Assembly (NCBI GenBank): GCA_938042245.1
Contig: CALIRO010000084.1
Coordinates: forward strand, 1-35,625
Length of the DNA: 35,625 bases
Source of the DNA: an uncultured Thermoguttaceae bacterium
GTDB lineage: Bacteria; Planctomycetota; Planctomycetia; Pirellulales; Thermoguttaceae
Direction: 5' to 3'
Position numbers and translations under genes: made by a program. This document shows, piece after piece, positions 8,052 through 15,708 of the stretch (position 1 is the stretch's first letter; the number at the start of each line of letters is the position of its first letter). A model generated the notes under the pieces. That model ran no database searches. It was not told where the DNA came from and was given only the letters and a program-made list of their open reading frames with translations.

Positions 8052-8927
8052 TTAGCTTAAAGGGACTGAGGGTTGAGGGGTATGGGATTTCCGGGCGCCA
8101 TTGCCGCTGGCAGAAAGGGCCACCAATTTCGGTAACAACTCCGGTGGAAATGTAGTCGGGGCTGCGCCCGCAGCCGGAGCCGGTTTCGCTTCGGGCCGTA
8201 CCGGTTCGGCAGGCGTCGTCGGAATCACCACTTCCCGGTAAAGCCCCAGCTTTTTAGCCATCCACATACCAGAAAATCCCAATAGCCGTACTGCCGTGCA
8301 CAAAAGAATCTTCAAATCCAACTTCCAATTGGCCGTGCGAATATATTCCAAATCCAAGATCAGCTTCTTGCGCACATTGTCCACATCGGTATCAGGCGGC
8401 AAGTTGATCTGGGCCAAGCCGGTTATCCCCGGCGGCACCACATACCGCTTCATATATCCTGGCACTTCCTGAGCCAGATATTCCGTAAATTCGGGTCGCT
8501 CCGGTCTGGGACCGATCAGCAACATGTGCCCCATCAGCACGTTGAAAAGCTGAGGCAATTCGTCCAAATGCACCGCCCGGAGTAGCTTGCCCAGCTTGGT
8601 GATGCGGGGATCATTCGGCGCTGTCCAGACCGGACCGGTGAGCGCCTCAGCGTTGTGGATCATGGTGCGAATTTTGTACAGAGTGAATACCCGACCGTTC
8701 TTGCCTACCCGCTTCTGCCGATAAATGCCCGGCCCATACGACGTCAGCCGAACTAAAAATACCAACACCAAAATGATCGGAATAGCCGGAATCAGCAAAA
8801 TGGCCGCCCCAATCCGGTTCAACCACCCTACCCAGCGAAAATACTGCTCAGCCACTTCCCCCGCTGAAGCCGGCGGGACCGGAGGAATAGGATACTCCGG
8901 CTCATGTTTCCAGGAAAAAAGACCCAT
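8052..8927 (-). CDS. Polyprenyl-phosphate sugar-1-phosphate transferase (bacterial sugar transferase family)
   Basis: 291 residues, the short monotopic form of the initiating glycosyltransferase (PglC/WcaJ C-terminal domain type). A hydrophobic re-entrant helix lies at about 37-62. It is followed by YRQKRVGKNGRVFTLYKIRT, the catalytic region containing HLDELPQLFNVLMG, then IGPRPERPEF and VPPGITGLAQIN. The family transfers a sugar-1-phosphate from a nucleotide sugar to undecaprenyl phosphate, starting glycan assembly on the inner membrane. The N-terminal membrane domain of WbaP-type enzymes is absent. The last 60 residues are a Pro/Ala/Glu-rich tail not expected in the family. AGGA lies about ten bases upstream of the ATG. 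It sits between the NusG-like gene (267-base gap) and the deacetylase (217-base gap). Confidence 0.94.
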   Translation of the reverse strand: MGLFSWKHEPEYPIPPVPPASAGEVAEQYFRWVGWLNRIGAAILLIPAIPIILVLVFLVRLTSYGPGIYRQKRVGKNGRVFTLYKIRTMIHNAEALTGPVWTAPNDPRITKLGKLLRAVHLDELPQLFNVLMGHMLLIGPRPERPEFTEYLAQEVPGYMKRYVVPPGITGLAQINLPPDTDVDNVRKKLILDLEYIRTANWKLDLKILLCTAVRLLGFSGMWMAKKLGLYREVVIPTTPAEPVRPEAKPAPAAGAAPTTFPPELLPKLVALSASGNGARKSHTPQPSVPLS

Positions 8928-9194
8928 CCAGCAAGATCCTCAGTTTATCTCCCGGCGAAGAAGGCCGCTTCGCAAGGCCTCGGCTTTTACCCCCTGGCAG
9001 CCTTGCCTCGGAAAGTCTGCCCATAGCTTATCTTTTAGCCTACTTCGCCCCCCAGAATAAATCAAGCAACTGACATTACTGAAAAGGAAAATTTTAGGGC
9101 TACTAGACCAAAATTGGTATATCAAACCCCTCAATCGTAGTATTTCTCTCCTCTTCTGGGTTTCCTTTAGGAAGACTCCCCGAAGTTCCTGCTT

Positions 9195-9758
9195 TTAATC
9201 GATCCGTTCCAATTGGAAATCAGCAATTTCCACGGAAGCCCCTTTCTGCAAAAACTGGACCGCCACCAAAAGCCGATCCTGCCCCCGACGCCGAATCACT
9301 ACCCCCTCTAAGCCCATTAACGGTCCGCTTCGGATCCGCACCCGATCGCCCGGATCTAAACGGGCCTCTGGCGTCAGCGGCAGCCCGCTGGCAATCAACC
9401 GCCGAATCTGCCGAAGATCATGCACCAACTCTTCTGGGTCCGGCACATCCAAAGTCCGGCTGACGCACTGGGTGGTCATGGCCTGGTACCGATCCATTTC
9501 CGTGCCCAGCAAAAACACATAGCTGGGGAAAAGCGGTACCCAGACGGTGCGTGCTCGACCGGCTGGGGACTGATACTTTCGGCACATCAACGGACAATAA
9601 TGCCATATCCCCATACCCCGAAGCCGACGCATCAGCTCCTTTTCCCGCCGGGGCAGGGTGTACAGCGCCCACCACCGCCCCTCAGCCTGTTCTCGAAGCC
9701 GATGGCCCTCGAAAAGATCCTCCGGAAAGGTATCCGGTTCCCGGGGTAAAATCGGCAT
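9195..9758 (-). CDS. NusG-like transcription elongation/antitermination factor (RfaH/UpxY/LoaP type)
   Basis: 187 residues from ATG 9758, chosen because GGGAGAAGG precedes it by a few bases and family similarity begins near residue 27. An upstream in-frame Met at 10142 would add 128 residues with no recognisable domain. The N-terminal NGN domain starts at RWWALYTLPRREKELMRRL and continues through VPLFPSYVFL. The C-terminal KOW domain is GDRVRIRSGPLMGLEGVVI onward. Specialised NusG paralogues at the head of polysaccharide operons (RfaH, UpxY, LoaP) bind the paused polymerase and carry it through long operons. Its position as first gene of an eight-gene envelope polysaccharide locus fits that role. 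Housekeeping NusG normally sits next to rplK/secE, which are absent here. Confidence 0.9.
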   Translation of the reverse strand: MPILPREPDTFPEDLFEGHRLREQAEGRWWALYTLPRREKELMRRLRGMGIWHYCPLMCRKYQSPAGRARTVWVPLFPSYVFLLGTEMDRYQAMTTQCVSRTLDVPDPEELVHDLRQIRRLIASGLPLTPEARLDPGDRVRIRSGPLMGLEGVVIRRRGQDRLLVAVQFLQKGASVEIADFQLERID

Positions 9759-10180
9759 CCGTTTCCTTCTCCCTGTTTCTACCCTAAACCGCCCAACGGA
9801 TCTTTCTCCCCAAAGGGTATAAAGCTCTACCAAACTAACCCCATTGGTATCTTGGCGCCTCCTTGCAGGGCAATCAGCGCATACTCCGTTCCCGTCGGTG
9901 GCAGCCAGTTTTTCCCAAACCACCGTCCATCCGTCCTGCACCAGCCCGGATTTTTTAAGCCGGGTCCGCTCCTGCTCAGGGCCTTTTGGCCGGAAATTGG
10001 CCTTCTTTGAAGAATAGCAAATCGGTTCCAAATGCCTTGCAGGGCCTCCCCAGCACCTGGGGATGAGCTTCTCAGGAGTATGAAGTTCTATGGTATATTG
10101 TGGCCTCTGGCCCCCCTTTTGCCTAGCAATGGGCACCTTCAACTACTATTCCCAAAAGCGGCTCAGACCGATTCCCTCCG

Positions 10181-10203
10181 CCAGAGGTTTTCCTAACCTC
10201 TGG
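10181..10203 (-). promoter_or_regulatory. Perfect 9-bp inverted repeat in presumed leader of the polysaccharide operon
   Basis: CCAGAGGTT (10181-10189) and AACCTCTGG (10195-10203) are perfectly complementary around a five-base loop. On the minus strand a T-rich tract precedes the hairpin rather than following it. On the plus strand an A-rich tract follows. It is therefore not an ordinary intrinsic terminator for either strand. Its position about 420 bases upstream of the NusG-like start makes it a candidate leader RNA element or protein-binding site. Confidence 0.5.
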
Positions 10204-10486
10204 AAAAACAAAAACTTAAGCCCATTTTCTTGGGGAAAGGGTGCCTTCTGGCCGTTCCGGCAGGACAGCACCTGAGGTTGCCCAATAGCAACCAGCAGGT
10301 TGTCCAAAGGCAGCAAGGTGGGCCTACCTGTGTAGCCAATTTGGGGGGATGAATGTCACCTAATCGAGGCACCCCCACCCTCTGCCCTCTTAAATGTAGG
10401 TCATTCCCACGAAAAGGTATCTGAGGGCTTCTTCTCCTGGGGGATGGTCATCGGCTGACAGGGCTTTGCTCTGTCTTAGGTAATTC

Positions 10487-10502
10487 CCCCCTAATTAGGG
10501 GG
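10487..10502. promoter_or_regulatory. Perfect palindrome upstream of the PEP-CTERM gene promoter
   Basis: CCCCCTAATTAGGGGG is a perfect 16-base palindrome lying about 33 bases before the -35 box at 10536. Palindromes of this size and symmetry at this distance can be operators for dimeric activators. No regulator is known from the sequence. Confidence 0.45.
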
Positions 10503-10535
10503 AAAGCAAATGGAGTAAATTTTTCGGAAAAATCC

Positions 10536-10564
10536 TTGACAAGCAGTTCTGCCCAGTTTACTCT
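10536..10564 (+). promoter_or_regulatory. Candidate sigma-70 promoter of the PEP-CTERM protein gene
   Basis: TTGACA at 10536-10541 is a perfect -35 match. A 17-base spacer leads to TACTCT at 10559-10564, a weak -10 (three of six). Transcription would start near 10571, giving a leader of about 155 bases before the ATG at 10725. Confidence 0.45.
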
Positions 10565-10724
10565 AAAACTCGGAGCTTCCGGCTCTGGGTGCGCTTGTCC
10601 TTTTTCGGGCCAAGCAGTGGCCAGCTGTGGGTTCCTCCGGAAGCGTCGTCAGTGGCAGCCAACCGTTCGGGCCAGGTTGGACAAGGGTAAATGAATATAT
10701 TCTAATCTCAAAGGAGTTGCTTCG

Positions 10725-11540
10725 ATGGCCATGCGAACACTGGCTCTGCTGAACGTCGGCCTCCTGGCTCTCTTTGCCCTCCCCGCCCCCCTACATGCCG
10801 ACTGGCTGTATGATAATTGGCAACAAGGCAGTATTCCTCCCAGCGATTGGGGTACCACGAGTGATCCGACCGGCCCACCTGGCCCTGCACATACTGCTCG
10901 AGATATTCGAGCGTTTGCTCAATTTTTGCTTCCACCGTACATTGGGGACTCCTTTTGGGATAACTATGCCGCTCTGTACGCAGTTACAGATCGCACCAAT
11001 CTCTTCCAGGCATTCCGGATGGATTTAAAAGGAGAACCCTCGTCAACTAACTATGCGGAGTGGTATGTAATCGCTATTGACGGTGTGCCGGGAGAAGGGA
11101 TCACCCTTGGGGGGATGCCGGGAATTGATCGAGTGATCGCCTCACCTTGGACAGGCACCCAGATTGGCACTCCTATTCTTTTTAAATGGACTGGCAGTGG
11201 ATTTGACACAGGAACGCCGTTTGATCTGATTCCCAATGCCGATTGGCAATATGGATACTGGAGTACTTCTAATCCACCAACTCCTCCGCTAGGGGGCGAG
11301 CCAGGATATGGTTATACATTAGAGTGGAAATTACCTATAGGCCAGTTAGGTCCAGGGCCATTTACGATTGCCGGCGCTACGGTAAGCAGTTTGGACCTTC
11401 AATCCATGACGATTTATGACCAGACGGCCGGCATTAACTTAGGGGCAGGTTCGATCATTCCGGAGCCGTCCTCGATGGTGCTCTTGGGTCTGGGGGCATT
11501 GGGCGTTTTGGGCTATTTGGTCCGGCGTCGCAAAGGCTAA
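10725..11540 (+). CDS. PEP-CTERM sorting-domain surface protein
   Basis: 271 residues. AAAGGAG lies eight bases before the ATG. Residues 1-25 are a classical signal peptide (LALLNVGLLALFALPAPLHA, cleavage probably before DW). The C-terminus has the three-part PEP-CTERM signal: IPEPSS, the hydrophobic helix MVLLGLGALGVLGYLV and the basic tail RRRKG. Such proteins are exported by Sec, then cut and transferred by an exosortase (XrtA/EpsH family), usually in exopolysaccharide-producing bacteria. The mature part is rich in Gly, Pro, Trp and Tyr, with beta-rich stretches such as YAEWYVIAIDGVPG and YTLEWKLPIGQLGPGPFTI. It resembles the beta-sandwich layout of other PEP-CTERM proteins but matches no family I can name. 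It is divergent from the polysaccharide locus and may be a substrate co-expressed with it. Confidence 0.9.
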   Translation: MAMRTLALLNVGLLALFALPAPLHADWLYDNWQQGSIPPSDWGTTSDPTGPPGPAHTARDIRAFAQFLLPPYIGDSFWDNYAALYAVTDRTNLFQAFRMDLKGEPSSTNYAEWYVIAIDGVPGEGITLGGMPGIDRVIASPWTGTQIGTPILFKWTGSGFDTGTPFDLIPNADWQYGYWSTSNPPTPPLGGEPGYGYTLEWKLPIGQLGPGPFTIAGATVSSLDLQSMTIYDQTAGINLGAGSIIPEPSSMVLLGLGALGVLGYLVRRRKG

Positions 11541-11895
11541 CGCATTGCCGGCAAGCAATCCCCCTAACCAATTGGTCCGGGGGTGAAAATCGCTCATCCA
11601 CGCAAAGAAAAGCGGAAGCATACGGCCCATCTAATGCTGCCATTGGGGCCGGGTCTTGAAATATCTTCTTCAGAGCAATTTGGATCCGGGCATGCTCCTG
11701 TGTCCGGCTCTTTCTTTATCCCCTTTTGGGTACATTTCAGCCAAGGGAAGTAGATTCCTGTTTTTTAACGAGAATGCCTCTCAGTGAGGCTGCCACAGAA
11801 GCAGGAAGCTATAGATAAATGACACGGACGAGACGTCCGGGCTTCGGGCAGTTGGGCCGGGCCGCCCCCACTCCTAGCGAATGCGGAAGGGCGGC
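11541..11895. other. Intergenic region between convergent genes
   Basis: No protein-like frame. Small inverted repeats are present: GCCTC/GAGGC at about 11776-11790, and GGACG/CGTCC with loop AGA at 11826-11838. A T-run (TTTTTT, about 11761-11766) follows GGAAGTAGATTCC on the plus strand. This may be a weak terminator for the PEP-CTERM gene, but the stem is only four pairs. Confidence 0.35.
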
Positions 11896-12735
11896 TCAAC
11901 CAAAATACCGGACCGCATTTTTAAATAGAGCTAGTCCATCCCCTTCAGCGCCAGCGGGCTGGGAGCAATTGGGAGAAGCCGCTGCCGGCCCGGCAAACGG
12001 CCGGCGGGTCCATTGGGGATGCTGGGTAGGGTCGATATGCCGTTCCGGGTGGGGCATAAGTCCCAGGATTCGGCCGGTAGGGTCGCAAACGCCCGCTACA
12101 TTCGCTTCAGAGCCGTTCGGATTTTCCGGATACGGAAGTGGTTCCCCCTCGACCCGGAGCGGGCCGGTCAGGCGAGCGTACCGGAGCACCAATTGTCCAG
12201 CCGATTCCAGGGCCTGCAACGTGGCCGCATCCCGAGCCACGAATTTCCCCTCCGCATGCGCCACCGGAAGGTAAAGCTCTTGGATGCCTTCCAGAAATAC
12301 ACAGGGCCGGCCGGTAACCGCCAGCCGAACCCACCGATCCTCAAACCGGCGCGAATCATTCCAGGTCAGGGTGGCCTGGGCGAGGCCGTCGTTGCTGCGC
12401 GGCAAAAGTACATCCGATTTCAAAAGTACCTGGAAACCATTGCAGATGCCCAGAATCAGGTTGCCCTGCTCGATAAACTCTCGGAGCAGATCGGCCAGGT
12501 GATGGCGGATCTGATTGGCTAAGATCCGACCGGCGGCGATGTCGTCGCCGTAGCTAAATCCACCGGGGATACAAAAGATTTGGTAAGATCGGCATACCTG
12601 GGGGTTTTCCAGAAGCCGAAACACATGGACCCGTTCGGCCTTGGCCCCCGCCTTTTCAAACGCAAATGCGGTTTCCACATCGCAGTTGGTGCCTGGAGCA
12701 CGGAGGATCAACACGCGCGGCTTTGCCATCGGCAA
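11896..12735 (-). CDS. purQ: Phosphoribosylformylglycinamidine synthase subunit PurQ (glutaminase)
   Basis: 279 residues from TTG 12735, or 277 from ATG 12729. The TTG has GGAG five bases upstream, whereas the ATG is 11 bases from it, so TTG is plausible. This class I glutamine amidotransferase releases ammonia from glutamine for PurL in the fourth step of purine synthesis. The N-terminus RVLILRAPGTNCDVETAFAF, the oxyanion region CIPGGFSYGDDIAAG (55-69), the nucleophile elbow LGICNGFQ (95-102, Cys98) and the His/Glu of MPHPERH (227-233) are all present. It is longer than the 220-230 residues of Bacillus PurQ, with extra sequence after MPHPERH, a form I recall from planctomycetes. purS and purL are not adjacent. 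Confidence 0.95.
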   Translation of the reverse strand: MPMAKPRVLILRAPGTNCDVETAFAFEKAGAKAERVHVFRLLENPQVCRSYQIFCIPGGFSYGDDIAAGRILANQIRHHLADLLREFIEQGNLILGICNGFQVLLKSDVLLPRSNDGLAQATLTWNDSRRFEDRWVRLAVTGRPCVFLEGIQELYLPVAHAEGKFVARDAATLQALESAGQLVLRYARLTGPLRVEGEPLPYPENPNGSEANVAGVCDPTGRILGLMPHPERHIDPTQHPQWTRRPFAGPAAASPNCSQPAGAEGDGLALFKNAVRYFG

Positions 12736-12865
12736 GGTTACTCCGTTCGTAGTTGGGCATTTCCAACCCTGGTATGGTCGGGCGTTTAAGAGGCTCGGGA
12801 ATCGGCAAAGTTACTCCCTCGGTAGATATTCCTATGCTTGCTTCCGTGAAGGTACTCCGTTAGTC
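12728..12865 (-). repeat. Short direct repeats at the purQ start and leader
   Basis: 12728-12752 and 12801-12825 match in 21 of 25 positions (plus-strand core ATCGGCAA-GTTACTCC). A shorter relative lies at about 12846-12865 (GAAGGTACTCCGTTAGTC). In the first copy the repeat supplies the GGAGTAACC ribosome binding site and the first codons of purQ. The others look like duplicated remnants in the leader. Confidence 0.6.
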
Positions 12866-13189
12866 ATTAATATATCCGGAACCGTGCAGTCATGAAGAAG
12901 CTGCCTGATTGGTTCGAGGAAAGTCGTTGGGGGTCTCTGTCCCCTCCCGGGAATCACACTCGGGGCATTCTTCCTAAAAAACGGAATTTAGTTCACTCGG
13001 CAGAAATGGTACCAAACTTATGCAAAATAGCAACCGTGGAGCTCACTTCCTTCCTTGGATGGAAATGCCGCAGAACCTCAGGTTCTGGTGGCGGCAGATG
13101 AGTAGGACAGCCGCCTGGTGGTTTGCGTAGCAAGGAGAAGATCTGCGAGCTATTCCAATTTTTGGTTGGCGGACCTGGAAGCGATCGTT
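12736..13189. other. Intergenic region with palindromes
   Basis: No convincing gene in about 450 bases. It contains the purQ leader repeats, a dispersed-repeat candidate (12994-13030), the palindrome CAGAACCT-C-AGGTTCTG (13071-13087) and GGCGGC/GCCGCC arms (13090-13095/13110-13115). The last two lie downstream of the lectin-fold gene (minus strand) and may fold its mRNA 3' end, but there is no following T-run. Confidence 0.45.
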
Positions 13190-13870
13190 TTACGGGGCCA
13201 ATTGGAGGATACGGAAGTTGTCGAAGCGGATCCAATGCTCGGCGTTGGCGGGACCGTTGTAGCATTGGATGCTGACCATGTCGTCTGGGCCCCGGGGCAG
13301 TTTTCCTTCGGCAGCAGTTTGGAACTCGCCTTGGCCGGCAGGCCGATATTGGGCCAGGAACCTTTCGCCCTCTAGGACCAAGCGGAGATCGACGGCCAGC
13401 GTCTGGGTGGGTTTTCGGCCAGGGATGATGTAGGTTTTGCCGTCGATATTCTCATGCACTAGTTTAAAAACGGGTTTATCCTGATGGTACCAGGTGATGC
13501 CGGCTTGTTCGTATTGGTTGGTAGGCTTGGTGGTAAAGGTAACAGTAACTTCAATAGCCACTTTGCCAAGCCCAGGCTCTGGGGCTTTGCGGCGGAGGGC
13601 GTTTTTGACCGTAGCGGCTACACCCGGTTCCACCCGGATTTCCAAAGCCCCATCCCGAATTCGCCAGGTATTGGGGTCTTCCCGGAGCCAGGACCAGCCT
13701 TCCGCCAGTTTCCCTTCGAACCGATCCTCAAACAGCAGTTTTGGTTCTGTGGGTGGAGCTTGGGCGATTGTAGCTTCGGCAGGTGTTGGTTCGGCGGGCA
13801 GGGGTTGACCGGCCCCGAGCAGCGAAACCAACAGACCTGAAACGAACAAGAGGAAACAAACAACTTTCAT
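13190..13870 (-). CDS. Secreted protein with concanavalin A-like (DUF1349/DUF1080-type) domain
   Basis: 226 residues. Residues 1-27 form a signal peptide (VVCFLLFVSGLLVSLLGAGQPLPA), followed by a short Pro/Ala/Thr linker. From about residue 47 the protein reads LLFEDRFEGKLAEGWSWLRE and RIRDGALEIRVEPG. It continues with a jelly-roll pattern of alternating strands (AGITWYHQDKPVFKLVHENIDGK; LRLVLEGERFLAQYR) and closes with AEHWIRFDNFRIL. This is the layout of secreted lectin/glucanase-fold domains abundant in planctomycetes, usually carbohydrate-binding or glycoside-processing. No catalytic acid pair can be assigned, so binding rather than catalysis is as likely. GGGAGAG precedes the start. It lies upstream of purQ but is separated from it by about 450 bases. 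Confidence 0.82.
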   Translation of the reverse strand: MKVVCFLLFVSGLLVSLLGAGQPLPAEPTPAEATIAQAPPTEPKLLFEDRFEGKLAEGWSWLREDPNTWRIRDGALEIRVEPGVAATVKNALRRKAPEPGLGKVAIEVTVTFTTKPTNQYEQAGITWYHQDKPVFKLVHENIDGKTYIIPGRKPTQTLAVDLRLVLEGERFLAQYRPAGQGEFQTAAEGKLPRGPDDMVSIQCYNGPANAEHWIRFDNFRILQLAP

Positions 13871-14106
13871 GGCAGCTCTCCCGAAAAAGCCCCTTAGGGT
13901 AGGAAAAAACGAAGCCGATTGGGTAGGTTTTTGGAGGATTTTCTGTGTAGTGTACTATCCCTTCGGCCAAGAAGCCAGGGGGGCAAATCGCAATTTGCTC
14001 CTAGGAGATGAGAGGGCATCTGGCGTCATTCGCTTGTTGCTTTTTGCCTTCTGATGTTTATGCGTACAATTTCGGCCTTGCGTGCTGGACAGAGCCAGCG
14101 GGGCGG

Positions 14107-15471
14107 TTAGCGGGCGGAGACGTCGTAGGCAAATAGGCGGTCGTCATGGCGCAGATAGAGCCGACCGCCGCAAACAACCGGATGCGCCCAGGAAGGGCCT
14201 TCACCGCCGGAGGGAAGAGTAAATTCGCTCACTACTTCGAGCTTCTCGGGGTTAGGCCGAACCAAGGCTACCTGGCGCTGTTCGCTCAGGCAGTAGAGCA
14301 TTCCATCGGCCCAGGTGAGCGAGCCTTTGCGCACGGCCCGCTCTTTCCACTGGAGTTTGCCGGTTTTCCACTCCAGGCAGACGAAGGGACCGCCATAGGC
14401 GGAGCCATACAAAAATCCATCCACCAGCACCACCCCGCCGTGGTGATTGTCTAGATCTTTGGAGTCCCAGACTTTTTCGACTCGGAGCTGTTTGCCCTCG
14501 CCAATTAGTTTCAGCAGCACAGAGCCTGCGCCATAGCCGGTGCTAAAGAAGATATGTCCATCATAATAGATTGGCGTAAATGCGTTCACATCCCATGGGG
14601 TCTTGTGCGGGTAGTCGAAGAGGATTCGGCCGCTTTCGGCATCGACGGCCAAAAGGCCTTTTTGGTTCATCGTCAAGATCATGCGCACTCCTTGATGAAG
14701 GGCTAGCGTTGGGGAGGCATAACTGGCCTGACAACCGGCGCTAGGCGAGGCCCAGATCAATTGGCCGGTATGCTTATTCAGGGCTACCACGGCGGCCCTC
14801 TTTCCGCCCGGACAGCAGATGAGTCGATCGCCGTCGATCAGGACCGACTCCGCTAAAGCCCAGGTGGGCCGTTGCCCCTCAAAATCCTTCAGGATATTCC
14901 GTCGCCAGATAGGTTTTCCGGAGGCGGCTTCCAGACAGACAACCTCACCGAATGGACTTTCGTGATAAACTCGGCCTCCATCGTAGGTTGGGGTGCCGCG
15001 GGTGCCAGGCTTATCCTCCGTCCAGGCAGGGCCATTCGCCTGCTGCCAACGAATAGTGCCTTTCAGGTCCAAAGCCGTAACGACGGTTTGGTCTTTGATA
15101 TTGCCCGCCGTATAGATCAGGCCTTCGCCAAGGGTAACACTGGAGTATCCATGGCCAATGCCTTTGGCCGACCAGAGCAACTTCGGCCCCTCTTTTGGCC
15201 ATTGGCGCAATAGCCCAGTATCAGCGGAACGGTTGTGGCCGTCGTTTCCGTGGAACCGGGGCCAACTGGGCGCTTGTGCGGCACCCAGGTAGCCCGCTTG
15301 GCCCACCTGGCCGGAGATATTTTCCAAATCCTTACCCTCTACGAATTCAGCCGAGGGGCTTTCCACCGAAGAAGAACCGTTCCCGACGTGCAAAACCCCA
15401 CACGGATCCTGGTCGCCACAACCACCGCAGCCTAACAAAACCAGCCACCAATAACAGCGAAGTACGCGCAT
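14107..15471 (-). CDS. PQQ-like beta-propeller lipoprotein
   Basis: 454 residues. AGGAGG lies seven bases before the ATG. The N-terminus (CYWWLVLLGCGGCG) is a lipoprotein signal with Cys15, or less likely Cys18, as the acylated residue. After a low-complexity linker, WPRFHGNDGHNRS (69-81) opens the propeller in the style of planctomycete 'WPxFRG' proteins. PQQ/BamB-type blades follow, each with a strand, a Gly-rich turn and ...AxxxxTGxxxW: VTALDLKGTIRWQ, VVCLEAASGKPIWR, VVALNKHTGQLIWA, LLAVDAESGRILFD, FVCLEWKTGKLQWK. No quinoprotein active-site residues are identified, so a binding or scaffolding role in the periplasm is likelier than dehydrogenase activity. It is a single-gene unit with 236-base flanks. 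Confidence 0.9.
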   Translation of the reverse strand: MRVLRCYWWLVLLGCGGCGDQDPCGVLHVGNGSSSVESPSAEFVEGKDLENISGQVGQAGYLGAAQAPSWPRFHGNDGHNRSADTGLLRQWPKEGPKLLWSAKGIGHGYSSVTLGEGLIYTAGNIKDQTVVTALDLKGTIRWQQANGPAWTEDKPGTRGTPTYDGGRVYHESPFGEVVCLEAASGKPIWRRNILKDFEGQRPTWALAESVLIDGDRLICCPGGKRAAVVALNKHTGQLIWASPSAGCQASYASPTLALHQGVRMILTMNQKGLLAVDAESGRILFDYPHKTPWDVNAFTPIYYDGHIFFSTGYGAGSVLLKLIGEGKQLRVEKVWDSKDLDNHHGGVVLVDGFLYGSAYGGPFVCLEWKTGKLQWKERAVRKGSLTWADGMLYCLSEQRQVALVRPNPEKLEVVSEFTLPSGGEGPSWAHPVVCGGRLYLRHDDRLFAYDVSAR

Positions 15472-15708
15472 CCTCTAGCCTCCTAAAAAAGTAAGCCAAC
15501 ACCTCCTCATACCTACGTCACTGCCTGAGCTTTTCGGAGTGATGAAGTGGATTTTTTAAGTTGTGGTGGGGAAATGGTGGGTTGTCCATAGACTTTGGGT
15601 TTGGAATGGGAAATTGGCGAGGTCTCACTAATAAATGAACAAAAAAGCTATTTTCGAGTAATGCTCAACTATTCGCCCCTAGAGCAGAACAAACCGAAGC
15701 TGCTCCGC

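Larger units (their letters stand above)
9759..10724. other. Hairpin-rich divergent intergenic region
   Basis: About 970 bases without a convincing gene between the NusG-like gene (minus) and the PEP-CTERM gene (plus). A 128-codon in-frame extension of the NusG-like gene to 10142 has no family similarity. Inverted repeats are prominent: 10047-10053/10057-10063 (TCCCCAG, loop CAC), 10181-10189/10195-10203 (CCAGAGGTT, loop TTCCT), 10276-10281/10288-10293 (GGTTGC), 10457-10464/10468-10475 (GACAGGGC, loop TTT) and palindrome 10487-10502. A minus-strand transcript starting upstream would carry several of them in the leader of the polysaccharide operon. No clear minus-strand promoter was found. Confidence 0.55.

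Noticed and set aside
9759..10142. N-terminal extension of the NusG-like protein to an upstream ATG
   Set aside because: The added 128 residues match nothing, contain a strong hairpin in the DNA, and the internal ATG at 9758 has a good ribosome binding site placed correctly before the NGN domain.
10181..10203. Intrinsic terminator
   Set aside because: The stem is strong, but the T-rich tract is on the wrong side for the minus strand and the plus strand is followed by A-rich sequence.
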